DNA of 64,000 nucleotides from Comamonadaceae bacterium. GTDB lineage: Bacteria > Pseudomonadota > Gammaproteobacteria > Burkholderiales > Burkholderiaceae_C. The DNA is taken from contig CANJWZ010000023.1 of NCBI GenBank assembly GCA_947478725.1, positions 1 through 64,000 on the forward strand. Reading direction: 5' to 3'. The translations under genes and the position numbers were made by a program. The number at the start of each line of letters is the position of its first letter. Positions within the stretch are counted from its first letter, which is position 1. Below are positions 54,040 to 64,000 of this stretch, piece after piece. Below the pieces are notes generated by a model, which saw only the letters and a list, made by a program, of their open reading frames with translations, was not told the origin of the DNA and searched no databases.

Positions 54040-54510
54040 ATGCAACGATTTACGATCTCTCTGAACGACGCGCTGGCCGAAAAATTCGACACCCTGATTT
54101 CGACCAAGGGCTACAGCAACCGGTCCGAGGCCGTACGAGACCTGATCCGTGCACAGATTGACGATGTGTCGATGACACCATCGGCGGCGGTGTGGTGCGT
54201 CGCGACTGTGAACTATGTTTATGACCACCATGACAAAACCGTCGTAGAGCGCGTTTTGTCATTGCAGCATGAGCACCATGACCTGGTCATCACCAGTTTG
54301 CACACGCATCTTGATCACCATGATTGCCTTGAAACCGTGGTGATGCGTGGGCCTGCAAAATCAGTTCGGAGTTTTTCACAGATGCTGATCGCTCTGCGTG
54401 GTGTGCGACATGGCGGTGTTCACGTGGTACCCCTCGATGCGGAACACCGAAAACTTGCCCACAGCCACGGCCACAGTGGGCAGCACGTTCACCTCAAACC
54501 ACTGAGTTAG
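54040..54510 (+). CDS. nikR: NikR-type nickel-responsive ribbon-helix-helix regulator
   Basis: 156 residues from ATG 54040. Ribbon-helix-helix: QRFTISLNDALAEKFDTLI, then GYSNRSEAVRDLIR. The metal-binding ACT domain has H77 (LQHEHHD), H88 and H90 (SLHTHLDHHDC) and C96 (DCLE), matching the four-ligand Ni site of E. coli NikR (H76, H87, H89, C95). The C-terminal tail HSHGHSGQHVHL is extra His-rich and may bind more metal. It is convergent with a TonB-dependent receptor (33 bp apart). Nickel is the likely effector; cobalt is possible. Confidence 0.93.
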   Translation: MQRFTISLNDALAEKFDTLISTKGYSNRSEAVRDLIRAQIDDVSMTPSAAVWCVATVNYVYDHHDKTVVERVLSLQHEHHDLVITSLHTHLDHHDCLETVVMRGPAKSVRSFSQMLIALRGVRHGGVHVVPLDAEHRKLAHSHGHSGQHVHLKPLS

Positions 54511-54543
54511 CCAACCCAGGCGCCAGGCTGTATTTGTCAGCCC

Positions 54544-56625
54544 TTAAAAGTTCGCCACCAGCGTCAGCCTGAACGAACGCGTCTCAATCGGGTGGAAATG
54601 GATATCGGCAACCGGTGCTGTTTCGCCTTTTAACTGTGAGGCGTAATAGTAGTCAATGGCCGAGTCGCGGCGGTTGGTCAGGTTGAAACCTTCGAGCTCC
54701 AGCTTCAGCTTGGGGCTGAACTTGTAGCCAATCCGCCCGTTCATGGTTGCCGTGCTTTTGGAGCGTACCGAGTTGTTTTCAAGCAGCGGGCGCGGGCCAA
54801 AATAGCGCAACTGCAGGGCGCCAAAATAAGGGCCCAGACCGTCTACAGCCAACGCCACAGAGGCCACGCCTTCGACCGCGCCAGGAACACGATCGCCAAC
54901 CGGGTCGTTATTGCGAAACCGCGCTTTGGCAAACGAAATGTCTGCATCGACCGTCAGCCAGCGGTACGGCTTGTAGTAGTTGGAGAACTCAAACCCAGTG
55001 CGTCGGCTGGCGCGGCCCGCGCGGGTGGTGCCTGCATCGCCCTGGAAAATCAGCTCGGAATCGAAATCCAGCTGATAAACCGACAGCGCGCTTTGCAGCC
55101 CCTTAATGGCTTCGGTGCGCACGCCCAGCTCCAGGCCCTTTGACCGCACCAGAGGCGGCACCTTGTCGGCCGGATTTCCAGTTTTAGGATCTTGCTTCAA
55201 GGTCGTCCCGCGCGCGTCGTTGCTGTGAAAACCCAAGCCGTTGCTGGCGTAAAACTCAGTGCTGTTCCAGGGTCCGAAAATCAGATTGAGTTTGGGGCTG
55301 CCTTTACTGGCGGAAACGTTGCCAGAATTGGCCGAAATATTGCTGTTGACCTTGAAGTTGAAGTTGTCAACCCGCGCACCAGCGACGGAGCGAAACTTTT
55401 CGGCCCACTGGGTCGTGTTCTCAACATACAGTCCCAGACTGCGCTCGACAATACGGTCAGCTCGGGTGGTGGAAATGATTTGCCTGGCAACGCTGCTGTA
55501 AAGGCCGTTGCTGATGTTGTCGTTTTGGAACTGCACACCCACAGTGTTTTCAGATGTTCTGCCCAACAAGTTTGATGACCACGAGTGGCTGGCATGAATG
55601 CCTGTCGTCATGCGCCTGTCGGGCTGCGCAAACTGGTCGCCGTTGACAGGCGAATCCAGAAAATAAGTGAAGTTTGAAAACAGATCCAAACGGCTGCGAA
55701 CCAGATAGGCGTTGACCTGACTGGCGCTGCTGCCCGCCGACTGGCGCCAAGCGCCCGAGACGCTGTAACGGCTGGACTCGCCGCCGCTGGTTTGGTCCAC
55801 CGAATCAAATCGGCCCAAGGTGCCGGCTTGCACCGCGCGCAACGGGATTTGATCGGTGGCGTGCCACTTGGCGCTGTAGCCCATCAGCGTCACGTTAAAG
55901 CCATTGCCCTCACTGCCTTCGCTGTAGCGCAGCACGCCATTGCGTTTTCGGTAGTTGTCGCCTACGGTAAAAGGACCATCTTTATGCAGCCATTCAAGCG
56001 CGTAGAGCAGCTTGCCGTCACGCCATGTGGGCGAGTCGGCCAGCAGGGTGCGCTGGTAGCCGTTTTGACCCATACCAACGCTGGCAATGCCCTGCTCAAG
56101 TGAGTTGGCGTATTTCACATTCACGGCACCGGCGGTTGAAAAGTCTCCTTCTGCCGCGTAAAAAGGGCCTTTGCGGTAGTCCAGCAAGCTGGCCAGTTCA
56201 GGAATCAAAAAGTTGACATCTGTCCAGCCCTGTCCGTGCGAATGGCTGCGCTGGTTGACCAGCATGCCGTCAATCGTCGTGCGCAAATCGGTGCCGTGGT
56301 CCAGATTGAAACCGCGCAGATAAAACTGGTTGGCCTTACCTTCGCCGCTGTGCTGGCTGACAATCAGGCCGGGAACGGCTTCGAGCAGTTCACCTGGACG
56401 ATAGACGGTGCGGGCATCCAGCTGCTGCTGCGTCACCACGCCTTCGCTGGCGGTTCCGGCCTCACCCAACACGCTGTTGCGCGAGCTTTGAACCTGAACC
56501 GGCGCCAAAGTCGCGTCCGTGTTTTGGGCCCAAACTGCGCTTTGCAGTGCAAAGCAACCAGACATCAGCATCGCCAGGCGATTTTTGGTCAGAACAAAAG
56601 CGGGTTGATGGATAGGACGGCGCAT
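54544..56625 (-). CDS. TonB-dependent receptor, possibly for nickel or another metal chelate
   Basis: 693 residues with signal peptide (AMLMSGCFALQSAVWAQ), TonB-box region LAPVQVQSSRN, plug with YRPGELLEAVPGLIVSQHSG, ANQFYLRGFNLDHGTDLRTTIDGMLVN (in parts) and RSHSHGQGWTDVNFLIPEL, and a barrel that ends with the canonical aromatic (RLTLVANF). The His-containing plug stretch and the neighbouring nikR suggest metal transport, as NikR controls TonB nickel receptors in some bacteria. This link is inferred. A siderophore or another ligand remains possible. Confidence 0.75.
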   Translation of the reverse strand: MRRPIHQPAFVLTKNRLAMLMSGCFALQSAVWAQNTDATLAPVQVQSSRNSVLGEAGTASEGVVTQQQLDARTVYRPGELLEAVPGLIVSQHSGEGKANQFYLRGFNLDHGTDLRTTIDGMLVNQRSHSHGQGWTDVNFLIPELASLLDYRKGPFYAAEGDFSTAGAVNVKYANSLEQGIASVGMGQNGYQRTLLADSPTWRDGKLLYALEWLHKDGPFTVGDNYRKRNGVLRYSEGSEGNGFNVTLMGYSAKWHATDQIPLRAVQAGTLGRFDSVDQTSGGESSRYSVSGAWRQSAGSSASQVNAYLVRSRLDLFSNFTYFLDSPVNGDQFAQPDRRMTTGIHASHSWSSNLLGRTSENTVGVQFQNDNISNGLYSSVARQIISTTRADRIVERSLGLYVENTTQWAEKFRSVAGARVDNFNFKVNSNISANSGNVSASKGSPKLNLIFGPWNSTEFYASNGLGFHSNDARGTTLKQDPKTGNPADKVPPLVRSKGLELGVRTEAIKGLQSALSVYQLDFDSELIFQGDAGTTRAGRASRRTGFEFSNYYKPYRWLTVDADISFAKARFRNNDPVGDRVPGAVEGVASVALAVDGLGPYFGALQLRYFGPRPLLENNSVRSKSTATMNGRIGYKFSPKLKLELEGFNLTNRRDSAIDYYYASQLKGETAPVADIHFHPIETRSFRLTLVANF

Positions 56626-56712
56626 GGGAATTCGGATGACGATCTAAAGTATAAAAACAGGCTCCATGACACCCATCAAAGTGCGACATTTATGCTGAAA
56701 TTGAGTTTTTTC

Positions 56713-56723
56713 TTACATTGTAA
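56713..56723. promoter_or_regulatory. Short palindrome upstream of the TonB receptor gene
   Basis: TTACA-T-TGTAA lies 88 bp upstream of the receptor ATG and just before the divergent oxidoreductase gene. It is a plausible operator half-pair for a dimeric regulator such as NikR or another metalloregulator, but it is short and could arise by chance. Confidence 0.2.
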
Positions 56724-56788
56724 TGAGCACATGGCGTTGAATTGAGCCGCGTCGGCTTTCAGCCGCTACCATGCAAGCACATCGTTAA

Positions 56789-58879
<2,091 letters not shown>

Positions 58880-58901
58880 CAATAGCCACGGTTAAAAATA
58901 C

Positions 58902-58966
58902 TGCTATTAGATAAAAAAGGCCTGAAGCCCAATGGAATAAGGGCTAAAAGCTATTTTTTAATAGCA
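58902..58966. repeat. Dispersed hairpin repeat containing the stop codon of the LhgO-like gene
   Basis: Outer arms TGCTATTA (58902-58909) and TAATAGCA (58959-58966) are perfect inverted repeats; inside, AGCCC-N10-GGGCT is a second hairpin. This is the clearest copy of the repeat family. On the minus strand the right end encodes MLLKNSF and the TAG stop of the oxidase gene, so the repeat forms a protein C-terminus. Confidence 0.75.
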
Positions 58967-60062
58967 TTTGACTGACGACTTCACCCATCGCGAGCGAGCT
59001 CGTCAAGCCGGGTGACTCGATACCGAACAGGTTGACCAGACCTGGCATACCGTGAACCGCCTCGCCCTGAATCACAAAATCTGCCGACACCCAACCCGAT
59101 CCATCCGGCCCTTGTAACTTGGGACGCATGCCCGCATAGCCAGCCTGCAAGGCACCATCTTGCAAGCCCGGCCAGTACTTGCGCACTTCTGCATAAAAGG
59201 CCGCGCCCCGGCTCGGGTCCACCCGCAAATCGTCTTGCGAATCGACCCACTGCACATCGGGGCCAAACTTGGCCTGGCCGCCCATGTCAATCGTCAGATG
59301 CACGCCCAATCCGGCCGCCTGGGGCACGGGGTAAATCAGACGGCTGAACGGTGACTTGCCACTCAAGGTGAAGTAGTTGCCTTTGGCCCAGAAGGTCGGC
59401 GGTATATGCCTGGCGTCAAGCCCTTTGATGCGACTGGCAACCAGCGGTGCGTTCAAACCAGCCGCGTTGATGACCGTGTTGGCAGCCAGCTCTGTCCCGT
59501 CAGACGCTATGACTTCAATAGCTGATTGACCTGGTGTCATATGGTCTACAGCAGTATTGAGAACTGTCATGCCGCCTGCATTTTCAATATCCCCTTGCAG
59601 CGACAGCATCAGCGCGTGGCTGTCGACAATGCCGGTGCTGGGGCTGTGCGCAGCTGCAACGCATTCGAGTTGTGGTTCCATCGCCAGCGCCTGCTCGCGG
59701 CCTAGCAGGACCAGGTCATTGACACCGTTGGCGGCTGCCTTGGCAATGATGCCTTGCAGTTGCGCGACTTGCGCTTGGCTGGTCGCCACCAGCAGTTTGC
59801 CGCAGCGGCTGTGGCCGATGCCGCGCTGGGCGCAGTAGTCGTACAGCAGCTGTTTGCCGCGCACACACAGCTGGGCTTTGAGCGAGCCCTTTGGGTAATA
59901 AATGCCGGCGTGTATGACCTCGCTATTGCGTGAGCTGGTGCCCGTGCCAATGGCGTTGGCAGCTTCCAGCACCATGACTTCCCTGCCCTGCAAGGCCAGC
60001 GCACGCGCCACCGCCAACCCCACCACACCTGCGCCTATGACGATGCAATCGATTTTGTTCAA
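58944..60062 (-). CDS. FAD-dependent oxidoreductase, L-2-hydroxyglutarate oxidase (LhgO)-like
   Basis: 372 residues from TTG 60062, chosen because GAGG lies 8 nt upstream and the protein then begins [21 protein letters not shown], the normal LhgO start (an earlier TTG 60101 exists). FAD motif [24 protein letters not shown] is the hallmark of the L-2-hydroxyglutarate/2-hydroxyacid oxidase group; [18 protein letters not shown] and [18 protein letters not shown] follow. It oxidises a 2-hydroxyacid, passing electrons to quinone. The last seven residues come from the dispersed repeat. Confidence 0.85.
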   Translation of the reverse strand: MNKIDCIVIGAGVVGLAVARALALQGREVMVLEAANAIGTGTSSRNSEVIHAGIYYPKGSLKAQLCVRGKQLLYDYCAQRGIGHSRCGKLLVATSQAQVAQLQGIIAKAAANGVNDLVLLGREQALAMEPQLECVAAAHSPSTGIVDSHALMLSLQGDIENAGGMTVLNTAVDHMTPGQSAIEVIASDGTELAANTVINAAGLNAPLVASRIKGLDARHIPPTFWAKGNYFTLSGKSPFSRLIYPVPQAAGLGVHLTIDMGGQAKFGPDVQWVDSQDDLRVDPSRGAAFYAEVRKYWPGLQDGALQAGYAGMRPKLQGPDGSGWVSADFVIQGEAVHGMPGLVNLFGIESPGLTSSLAMGEVVSQMLLKNSF

Positions 60063-60119
60063 TTTCAATCCCTCAAGTTGACGCGGATCGGTTTCGAGCA
60101 ACTGCCCAAGCAGTGACCG

Positions 60120-60140
60120 CAGCTGTCAATTTGACAGCTG
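60120..60140. promoter_or_regulatory. 21-bp perfect palindrome between dnaE and the LhgO-like gene
   Basis: CAGCTGTCAA-T-TTGACAGCTG is a perfect inverted repeat with one central base, 58 bp upstream of the LhgO-like start and 18 bp after the dnaE stop. There is no T-tract, so an operator or a dnaE transcript end stem are both possible. It contains TGTCAA/TTGACA half-sites. Confidence 0.45.
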
Positions 60141-60157
60141 ACATGGCATTTTCAGCC

Positions 60158-63100
60158 TTACTCATACACAATGCGCGCCAGCCCCTTGTCGGCCTGCGCC
60201 ATCCAGCTGGCCAGCGCCGCATCGCTTGGGAAAAACGTGGCCTGTTCGCCCAAGGCAACTTCAGCTGCCACATCGCCAAAGTCGGCCCGCCGCCTGACGT
60301 GCAAACGCACGGCTAGTCCGCGCAGCAGCTCACCCTGCTCGGTCATCTCTTTGCGCGGCGGAAAGTCTTTGACCAGGCGAGAAATATCGGGCGCTGCGCC
60401 GTTCACAGCCACTTTCAAATACTTGCCAAACTTGCATCGCGCGGCCTCCAGGTCCCACACCTGCGAGACCTTGAAGCGGCGGCCATAACGCTCAGACGCG
60501 CCTTGCAGCGTGCCCTGCACAATCACCAATTCGTCGTCCTTGAGCAGATGGCGGTTGGCGTTGTAGGTGGCCTCATCGACCGAGGCCTCCAGCGTGTCGG
60601 TTTTGTCGTCAAGCTTGAAGAGGATGAGCTTGCCTCTGGTGCCGTTGATGACGCGCAGGTCGGTGACGATGGCAGCCAGCACGCGTGTGTCGCGTGAATC
60701 AATCAGGTCCTCGATTTTCAGCTTAGCAAACTGGCGGACTTCAGTTTCCACCTCATCAAAAAGATGGCCTGACAGGTAAAACCCAATCGCTGTTTTTTCA
60801 GCCACCAGCCGGGCCTTGACGCCGAACGGCATGGCCTCGACCAGCGCTGGCTCCTGCGTGCTGGCAGCGTGCGAGTCAGACATGTCAAACAGCCCACCCT
60901 GATTGGCATTGGCCTCGGCAGCCAGTGCAAATTCAAAGGCCTGGTCCACCGATGCGAGCAGCGACGCGCGGTTCAGATGCAGGCTGTCAAAAGCGCCCGC
61001 CTTGATGAGCGCTTCGACCGTGCGCTTGTTGATTTTGGTGCGCTCCACGCGCACGCAAAAGTCATACAGCGAGGTGAACAGGCCAGCCTTGCGCGCCTCA
61101 ACAATGGCCGCAATCGCCTGCTCACCCGTGCCCTTGATGGCACCCAGGCCATAGCGCACGGCGCTGTTGCTGGTCGGCTCAAAGCGGTAGTCACCCCGGT
61201 TCACGTCGGGCGATTCAAAGCTGATGCCCATGGTCAGCGCGTCACCGTGCAAGATTTTCAGCTTGTCGGTGTCGCCCATTTCCACCGTCATGTTGGCGGC
61301 GAAAAACTCTGCTGTGTAATGCACCTTCAGCCAGGCCGTGTGATAGGCCAGCAGCGCGTACGCCGCAGAGTGCGACTTGTTAAAGCCATAGCCCGCAAAC
61401 TTCTCCATCAGGTCAAAAACCTCGTCGGCTTTTTCCTGCGTCAAACCGTTTTCACCCGCACCCTTGCGAAACACCTCGCGCTGGGAGGCCATTTCTTTTT
61501 CGTCTTTTTTACCCATCGCGCGGCGCAGCATGTCTGCGCCGCCCAGTGAATAGCCGCCCAGGATCTGGGCGGTCTGCATCACCTGCTCCTGGTAGACCAT
61601 GATGCCGTAGGTTTCCTCCAGCATCGGCTTGACGCGCGGATCCGGGTAGTCAGGCGCTTCCTTGCCCTGCTTGCGGGCGATGTAACTCGGAATCAAATCC
61701 ATCGGGCCAGGCCGGTACAGCGCGTTCATCGCGATCAGGTCTTCCAGTCTGTCGGGTTTTGCGTCTTTGAGCATGCGCTGCATGCCGGTACTTTCAAACT
61801 GGAACACGGCTTCGGTCTGGCCGTCCGCAAACAGCTTGTAGACCCGCGCATCGTCCAGCGGCAGGTTCTCAAACGCGAAGTCCTTTTGCGAAGGATGGCG
61901 GGCGGTGATGAAGTCTTTGGCAATCTCCAGAATCGTCAGCGTGGCCAGTCCCAAAAAGTCAAACTTGACCAGGCCAATCGCTTCCACGTCATTTTTGTCA
62001 AACTGACTGACGGCTGAAGTGCTGCCGGGCTGCAAGTAGAGTGGGCAAAAGTCTGTCAGCTTGCCGGGCGCAATCAGTACGCCACCTGCATGCATGCCAA
62101 CGTTGCGCGTCAGGCCTTCGAGCTTGCGGGCAAGTTCAAGCAAGGTGTGGACGTCTTCTTCCTTGCGTTCACGCTCGGCCAAAATCGGCTCGGCCTCCAG
62201 CGCATACACCAGCTTGTCATTTTTCTTGCGCTCGGCAGGTAGCAATTGCAGGGTGACGGCCTGGCCGGGCTTGTTCGGTATCAGTTTTGAAATGCCGTCG
62301 CAAAAGCCATACGGAAAGTCGAGCACGCGGCCCACGTCGCGAATCGCCGCGCGCGCCGCCATGGTGCCAAAAGTGACAATCTGACTGACGGCGTTGTGGC
62401 CGTATTTGTCTTTCACGTAGTCAATCACGCGGTCTCGGTTGCTCTGGCAAAAGTCAATGTCAAAGTCGGGCATCGACACCCGCTCGGGGTTCAAAAACCG
62501 CTCGAACAGCAGGTTGTAGCGCAGTGGGTCCAGGTCGGTGATCTTCAGTGAATAAGCCACCAGCGAGCCCGCGCCAGAGCCCCGCCCTGGCCCGACCGGG
62601 CAGCCATTGTTTTTGGCCCAGTTGATGAAGTCGCCCACAATCAAAAAGTAGCCAGGAAAACCCATCTTCAGGATGGTGTTGATCTCAAACTCCAGGCGCT
62701 CCACATAAGCTGGCCGTTGTGTGTCGCGCACCTCGACGTTCGGGTACAGGTGGGCCAGGCGCTCTTCGAGACCTTCAAACGACGTTTGGCGAAAGTAGTC
62801 GTCAGCCGCCATACGCACGCCATTGACTTCTGGCGTCGGGTAGTCGGGCAGCATCGGTTTACCAAGCTCAAGCCTTAAGTTGCAGCGCTTGGCAATCTCC
62901 AGTGTGTTGGTGATGGCCGAGGGAATGTCGGCAAACAGCGCTTTCATTTGCGCGGCTGACTTGAAGTATTGCTCCCGCGTGAACTTGCGCACGCGGCGCG
63001 CATTGCCCAGAATTTCACCTTCAGCAATACATACTCGCGCCTCGTGTGCCTCGTAGTCGTCGTAGGTCAAAAACTGCACCGGGTGGGTGGCCACCACGGG

Positions 63101-63676
63101 GAGCTTTAAACGCGCTGCCAGCTGAACGGCAGCCGTGACGTGGCGCGCATCGTCGGCCTGGTCGGCGCGCTGCAGTTCGATGTAAAAGCGGTGAATAAAA
63201 ATGCCTGAAAAATGCAGCGCGCTGTCGATGGCACGCGCATCATCGCCTTGCACCAGCGCCTGGCCTACTGCGCCACGCTGCGCACCTGACAGCGCAATCA
63301 AGCCCTCATTGAGCTCGCTGAGCCAGTCCAGGCTGATGATGGCCTGGCCCGCCACCACGCCGCGCGTCCAGGCACGCGTCAGCAGCTCCGACAAATTGAG
63401 GTAACCGCGCTGGTTTTGCGCAATCAGCAGCAGACGCGCGGGTGGCGCGGCGGCGTCTTTGCCGGGTACTTGCACCCAGACATCGGCGGCGACCAAGGGC
63501 TTGACACCATGGCCGCGAGCGGCCTTGTAAAACTTGACAGTGCCAAACAGGTTGCTCAGGTCACTGATGGCGAGTGCGGGTTGCTGGTCTGCTGCGGCGG
63601 CGGCGGTGATTTCATCAATGCGGTTCGTGCCGTCAACGACTGAAAATTCGGTGTGGATACGTAAATGGACAAACAT
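60158..63676 (-). CDS. dnaE: DNA polymerase III subunit alpha
   Basis: Main replicative polymerase (1172 residues, standard length). The N-terminal PHP domain starts FVHLRIHTEFSVVDGTNRI. The palm contains GPGRGSGAGSLVAYSL and the catalytic PDFDIDFCQ, then NVGMHAGGVLIAP, FDFLGLATLTILE, MNALYRPGPMDLIPSYIARK (in parts) and QEQVMQTAQILGGYSLGGADMLRRAMGKK (in parts). The C-terminal helix-hairpin-helix and OB-fold region ends near ARIVYE. The start ATG 63676 gives the usual first residues. It is a single-copy housekeeping gene with no operon partner here. Confidence 0.97.
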   Translation of the reverse strand: MFVHLRIHTEFSVVDGTNRIDEITAAAAADQQPALAISDLSNLFGTVKFYKAARGHGVKPLVAADVWVQVPGKDAAAPPARLLLIAQNQRGYLNLSELLTRAWTRGVVAGQAIISLDWLSELNEGLIALSGAQRGAVGQALVQGDDARAIDSALHFSGIFIHRFYIELQRADQADDARHVTAAVQLAARLKLPVVATHPVQFLTYDDYEAHEARVCIAEGEILGNARRVRKFTREQYFKSAAQMKALFADIPSAITNTLEIAKRCNLRLELGKPMLPDYPTPEVNGVRMAADDYFRQTSFEGLEERLAHLYPNVEVRDTQRPAYVERLEFEINTILKMGFPGYFLIVGDFINWAKNNGCPVGPGRGSGAGSLVAYSLKITDLDPLRYNLLFERFLNPERVSMPDFDIDFCQSNRDRVIDYVKDKYGHNAVSQIVTFGTMAARAAIRDVGRVLDFPYGFCDGISKLIPNKPGQAVTLQLLPAERKKNDKLVYALEAEPILAERERKEEDVHTLLELARKLEGLTRNVGMHAGGVLIAPGKLTDFCPLYLQPGSTSAVSQFDKNDVEAIGLVKFDFLGLATLTILEIAKDFITARHPSQKDFAFENLPLDDARVYKLFADGQTEAVFQFESTGMQRMLKDAKPDRLEDLIAMNALYRPGPMDLIPSYIARKQGKEAPDYPDPRVKPMLEETYGIMVYQEQVMQTAQILGGYSLGGADMLRRAMGKKDEKEMASQREVFRKGAGENGLTQEKADEVFDLMEKFAGYGFNKSHSAAYALLAYHTAWLKVHYTAEFFAANMTVEMGDTDKLKILHGDALTMGISFESPDVNRGDYRFEPTSNSAVRYGLGAIKGTGEQAIAAIVEARKAGLFTSLYDFCVRVERTKINKRTVEALIKAGAFDSLHLNRASLLASVDQAFEFALAAEANANQGGLFDMSDSHAASTQEPALVEAMPFGVKARLVAEKTAIGFYLSGHLFDEVETEVRQFAKLKIEDLIDSRDTRVLAAIVTDLRVINGTRGKLILFKLDDKTDTLEASVDEATYNANRHLLKDDELVIVQGTLQGASERYGRRFKVSQVWDLEAARCKFGKYLKVAVNGAAPDISRLVKDFPPRKEMTEQGELLRGLAVRLHVRRRADFGDVAAEVALGEQATFFPSDAALASWMAQADKGLARIVYE

Positions 63677-63858
63677 CAGGTCATTTTAGGGCGATGCTCG
63701 CCGTGACATCGAAACGACCAGCCCTAAATCGGCCTGCGCACCTAGGCAGCCATTTGATGGCCTGCCAGACGATTGTGTATAACCGCCAGACTTTTACTTT
63801 TGCCCCGCCAGTTGCGGCGCGCTGGTCAGGGCAAGGGGGCGGCGGTTCAGACGTGCGA

Positions 63859-64000
63859 TCAGCCGCGCAGCTTGGTCGCCACTTCAGCCACGCGCTTGCC
63901 GTAGGCTGCTGCGGTGTCCAAGTCGCCCTGGGGAATGGCACTGGCCGGGTCTTGTGGGCCGACTTGCGCCATCACGCCAGAGTTGGAGCCAATGCGGTTG
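63859..64000 (-). CDS. Flavodoxin-family NAD(P)H oxidoreductase, C-terminal fragment
   Basis: The last 47 codons of a gene that enters from the right edge: NRIGSNSGVMAQVG, then DLDTAAAYGKRVAEVATKLRG and a TGA stop. This ending matches what I know of flavodoxin-like/WrbA-type proteins of Burkholderiales, in which the SNSGVMAQ segment precedes a final helix. The flavin-binding N-terminus lies outside the window. The 180-bp spacer to dnaE holds no gene that I recognise; an open frame crossing it (63681-63941) is antisense to this gene. Confidence 0.7.
   Translation of the reverse strand, partial: NRIGSNSGVMAQVGPQDPASAIPQGDLDTAAAYGKRVAEVATKLRG

Noticed and set aside
63681-63941. 86-codon minus-strand frame at the right edge
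   Set aside because: It overlaps, in another frame, the real flavodoxin-family C-terminus ending at 63859.

Overview
The window looks like a chromosomal segment of a betaproteobacterium of the order Burkholderiales, most likely a Comamonadaceae relative of Rhodoferax or Polaromonas. This is inferred from the gene content and order (zapB-like/zapA/6S RNA; yhbY | rlmE-ftsH-folP-glmM; a histone-H1-like SWIB protein), from protein character such as FtsH beginning NNQWFSK, and from a dispersed A/T-rich hairpin repeat (core GCTAT...ATAGC) that I associate with that family. No transposase, integrase, CRISPR array, tRNA or rRNA was seen.

Layout. 1-4.9 kb: 3' part of mfd, a VapBC-type toxin-antitoxin pair and serB. 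4.9-16.8 kb: a long minus-strand cobalamin regulon. It runs from a cobalamin riboswitch and the TonB receptor btuB through cobB, a leaderless BtuF-like protein, cobU, btuF-btuC-btuD, cobO, a remnant of bluB, cbiB, cobC and cobQ. It covers B12/corrinoid uptake plus late corrin amidation, adenosylation and nucleotide-loop steps. Early corrin-ring genes and cobS/cobT are not in the window. 16.9-17.6 kb: zapB-like, zapA and 6S RNA. 17.6-24.9 kb: an AAE3-like acyl-CoA synthetase, a ketopantoate-reductase-family protein, an FAH-family hydrolase and a TctABC tripartite carboxylate transporter, apparently one carboxylate-catabolism operon, with a divergent TauE/SafE permease. 24.9-25.1 kb: an rraA-like gene reduced by an internal deletion. 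25.3-31.1 kb: a SWIB/H1-like protein, an SbtA/SbtB bicarbonate uptake pair, a ThDP enzyme, a MipA-family outer-membrane protein and an MFS transporter.

31.5-43.1 kb is mostly housekeeping: a secreted nucleosidase, glmM, folP, ftsH, rlmE, yhbY, prlC, a DUF4124-glutaredoxin protein, rpiA and pyrD. 43.1-54.0 kb is the most intriguing region. Ten minus-strand genes face a divergent LysR regulator: a cyanuric acid amidohydrolase/barbiturase-family ring opener, a dihydroorotase/allantoinase-like and a cytosine-deaminase-like amidohydrolase, an isochorismatase-family cysteine hydrolase, an SDR, an ABC importer with two NMT1/THI5-type binding proteins, and a DUF3830 protein. Together they look like an import and degradation system for an N-heterocycle (pyrimidine, triazine or related cyclic imide) whose substrate cannot be fixed from sequence. 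54.0-64 kb: a NikR-type regulator convergent with a TonB receptor, an FMN/Fe-S enoate reductase, an LhgO-like oxidase, dnaE and the end of a flavodoxin-family gene.

The genes are mostly tightly packed with ATGA-type overlaps, so most blocks are probably operons. Two genes survive only as gene-sized deletions (bluB, rraA), both in recognisable ancestral positions. The dispersed hairpin repeat has invaded not only spacers but also protein-coding ends: it supplies the stop codon of the LhgO-like gene and the C-terminus of CbiB.
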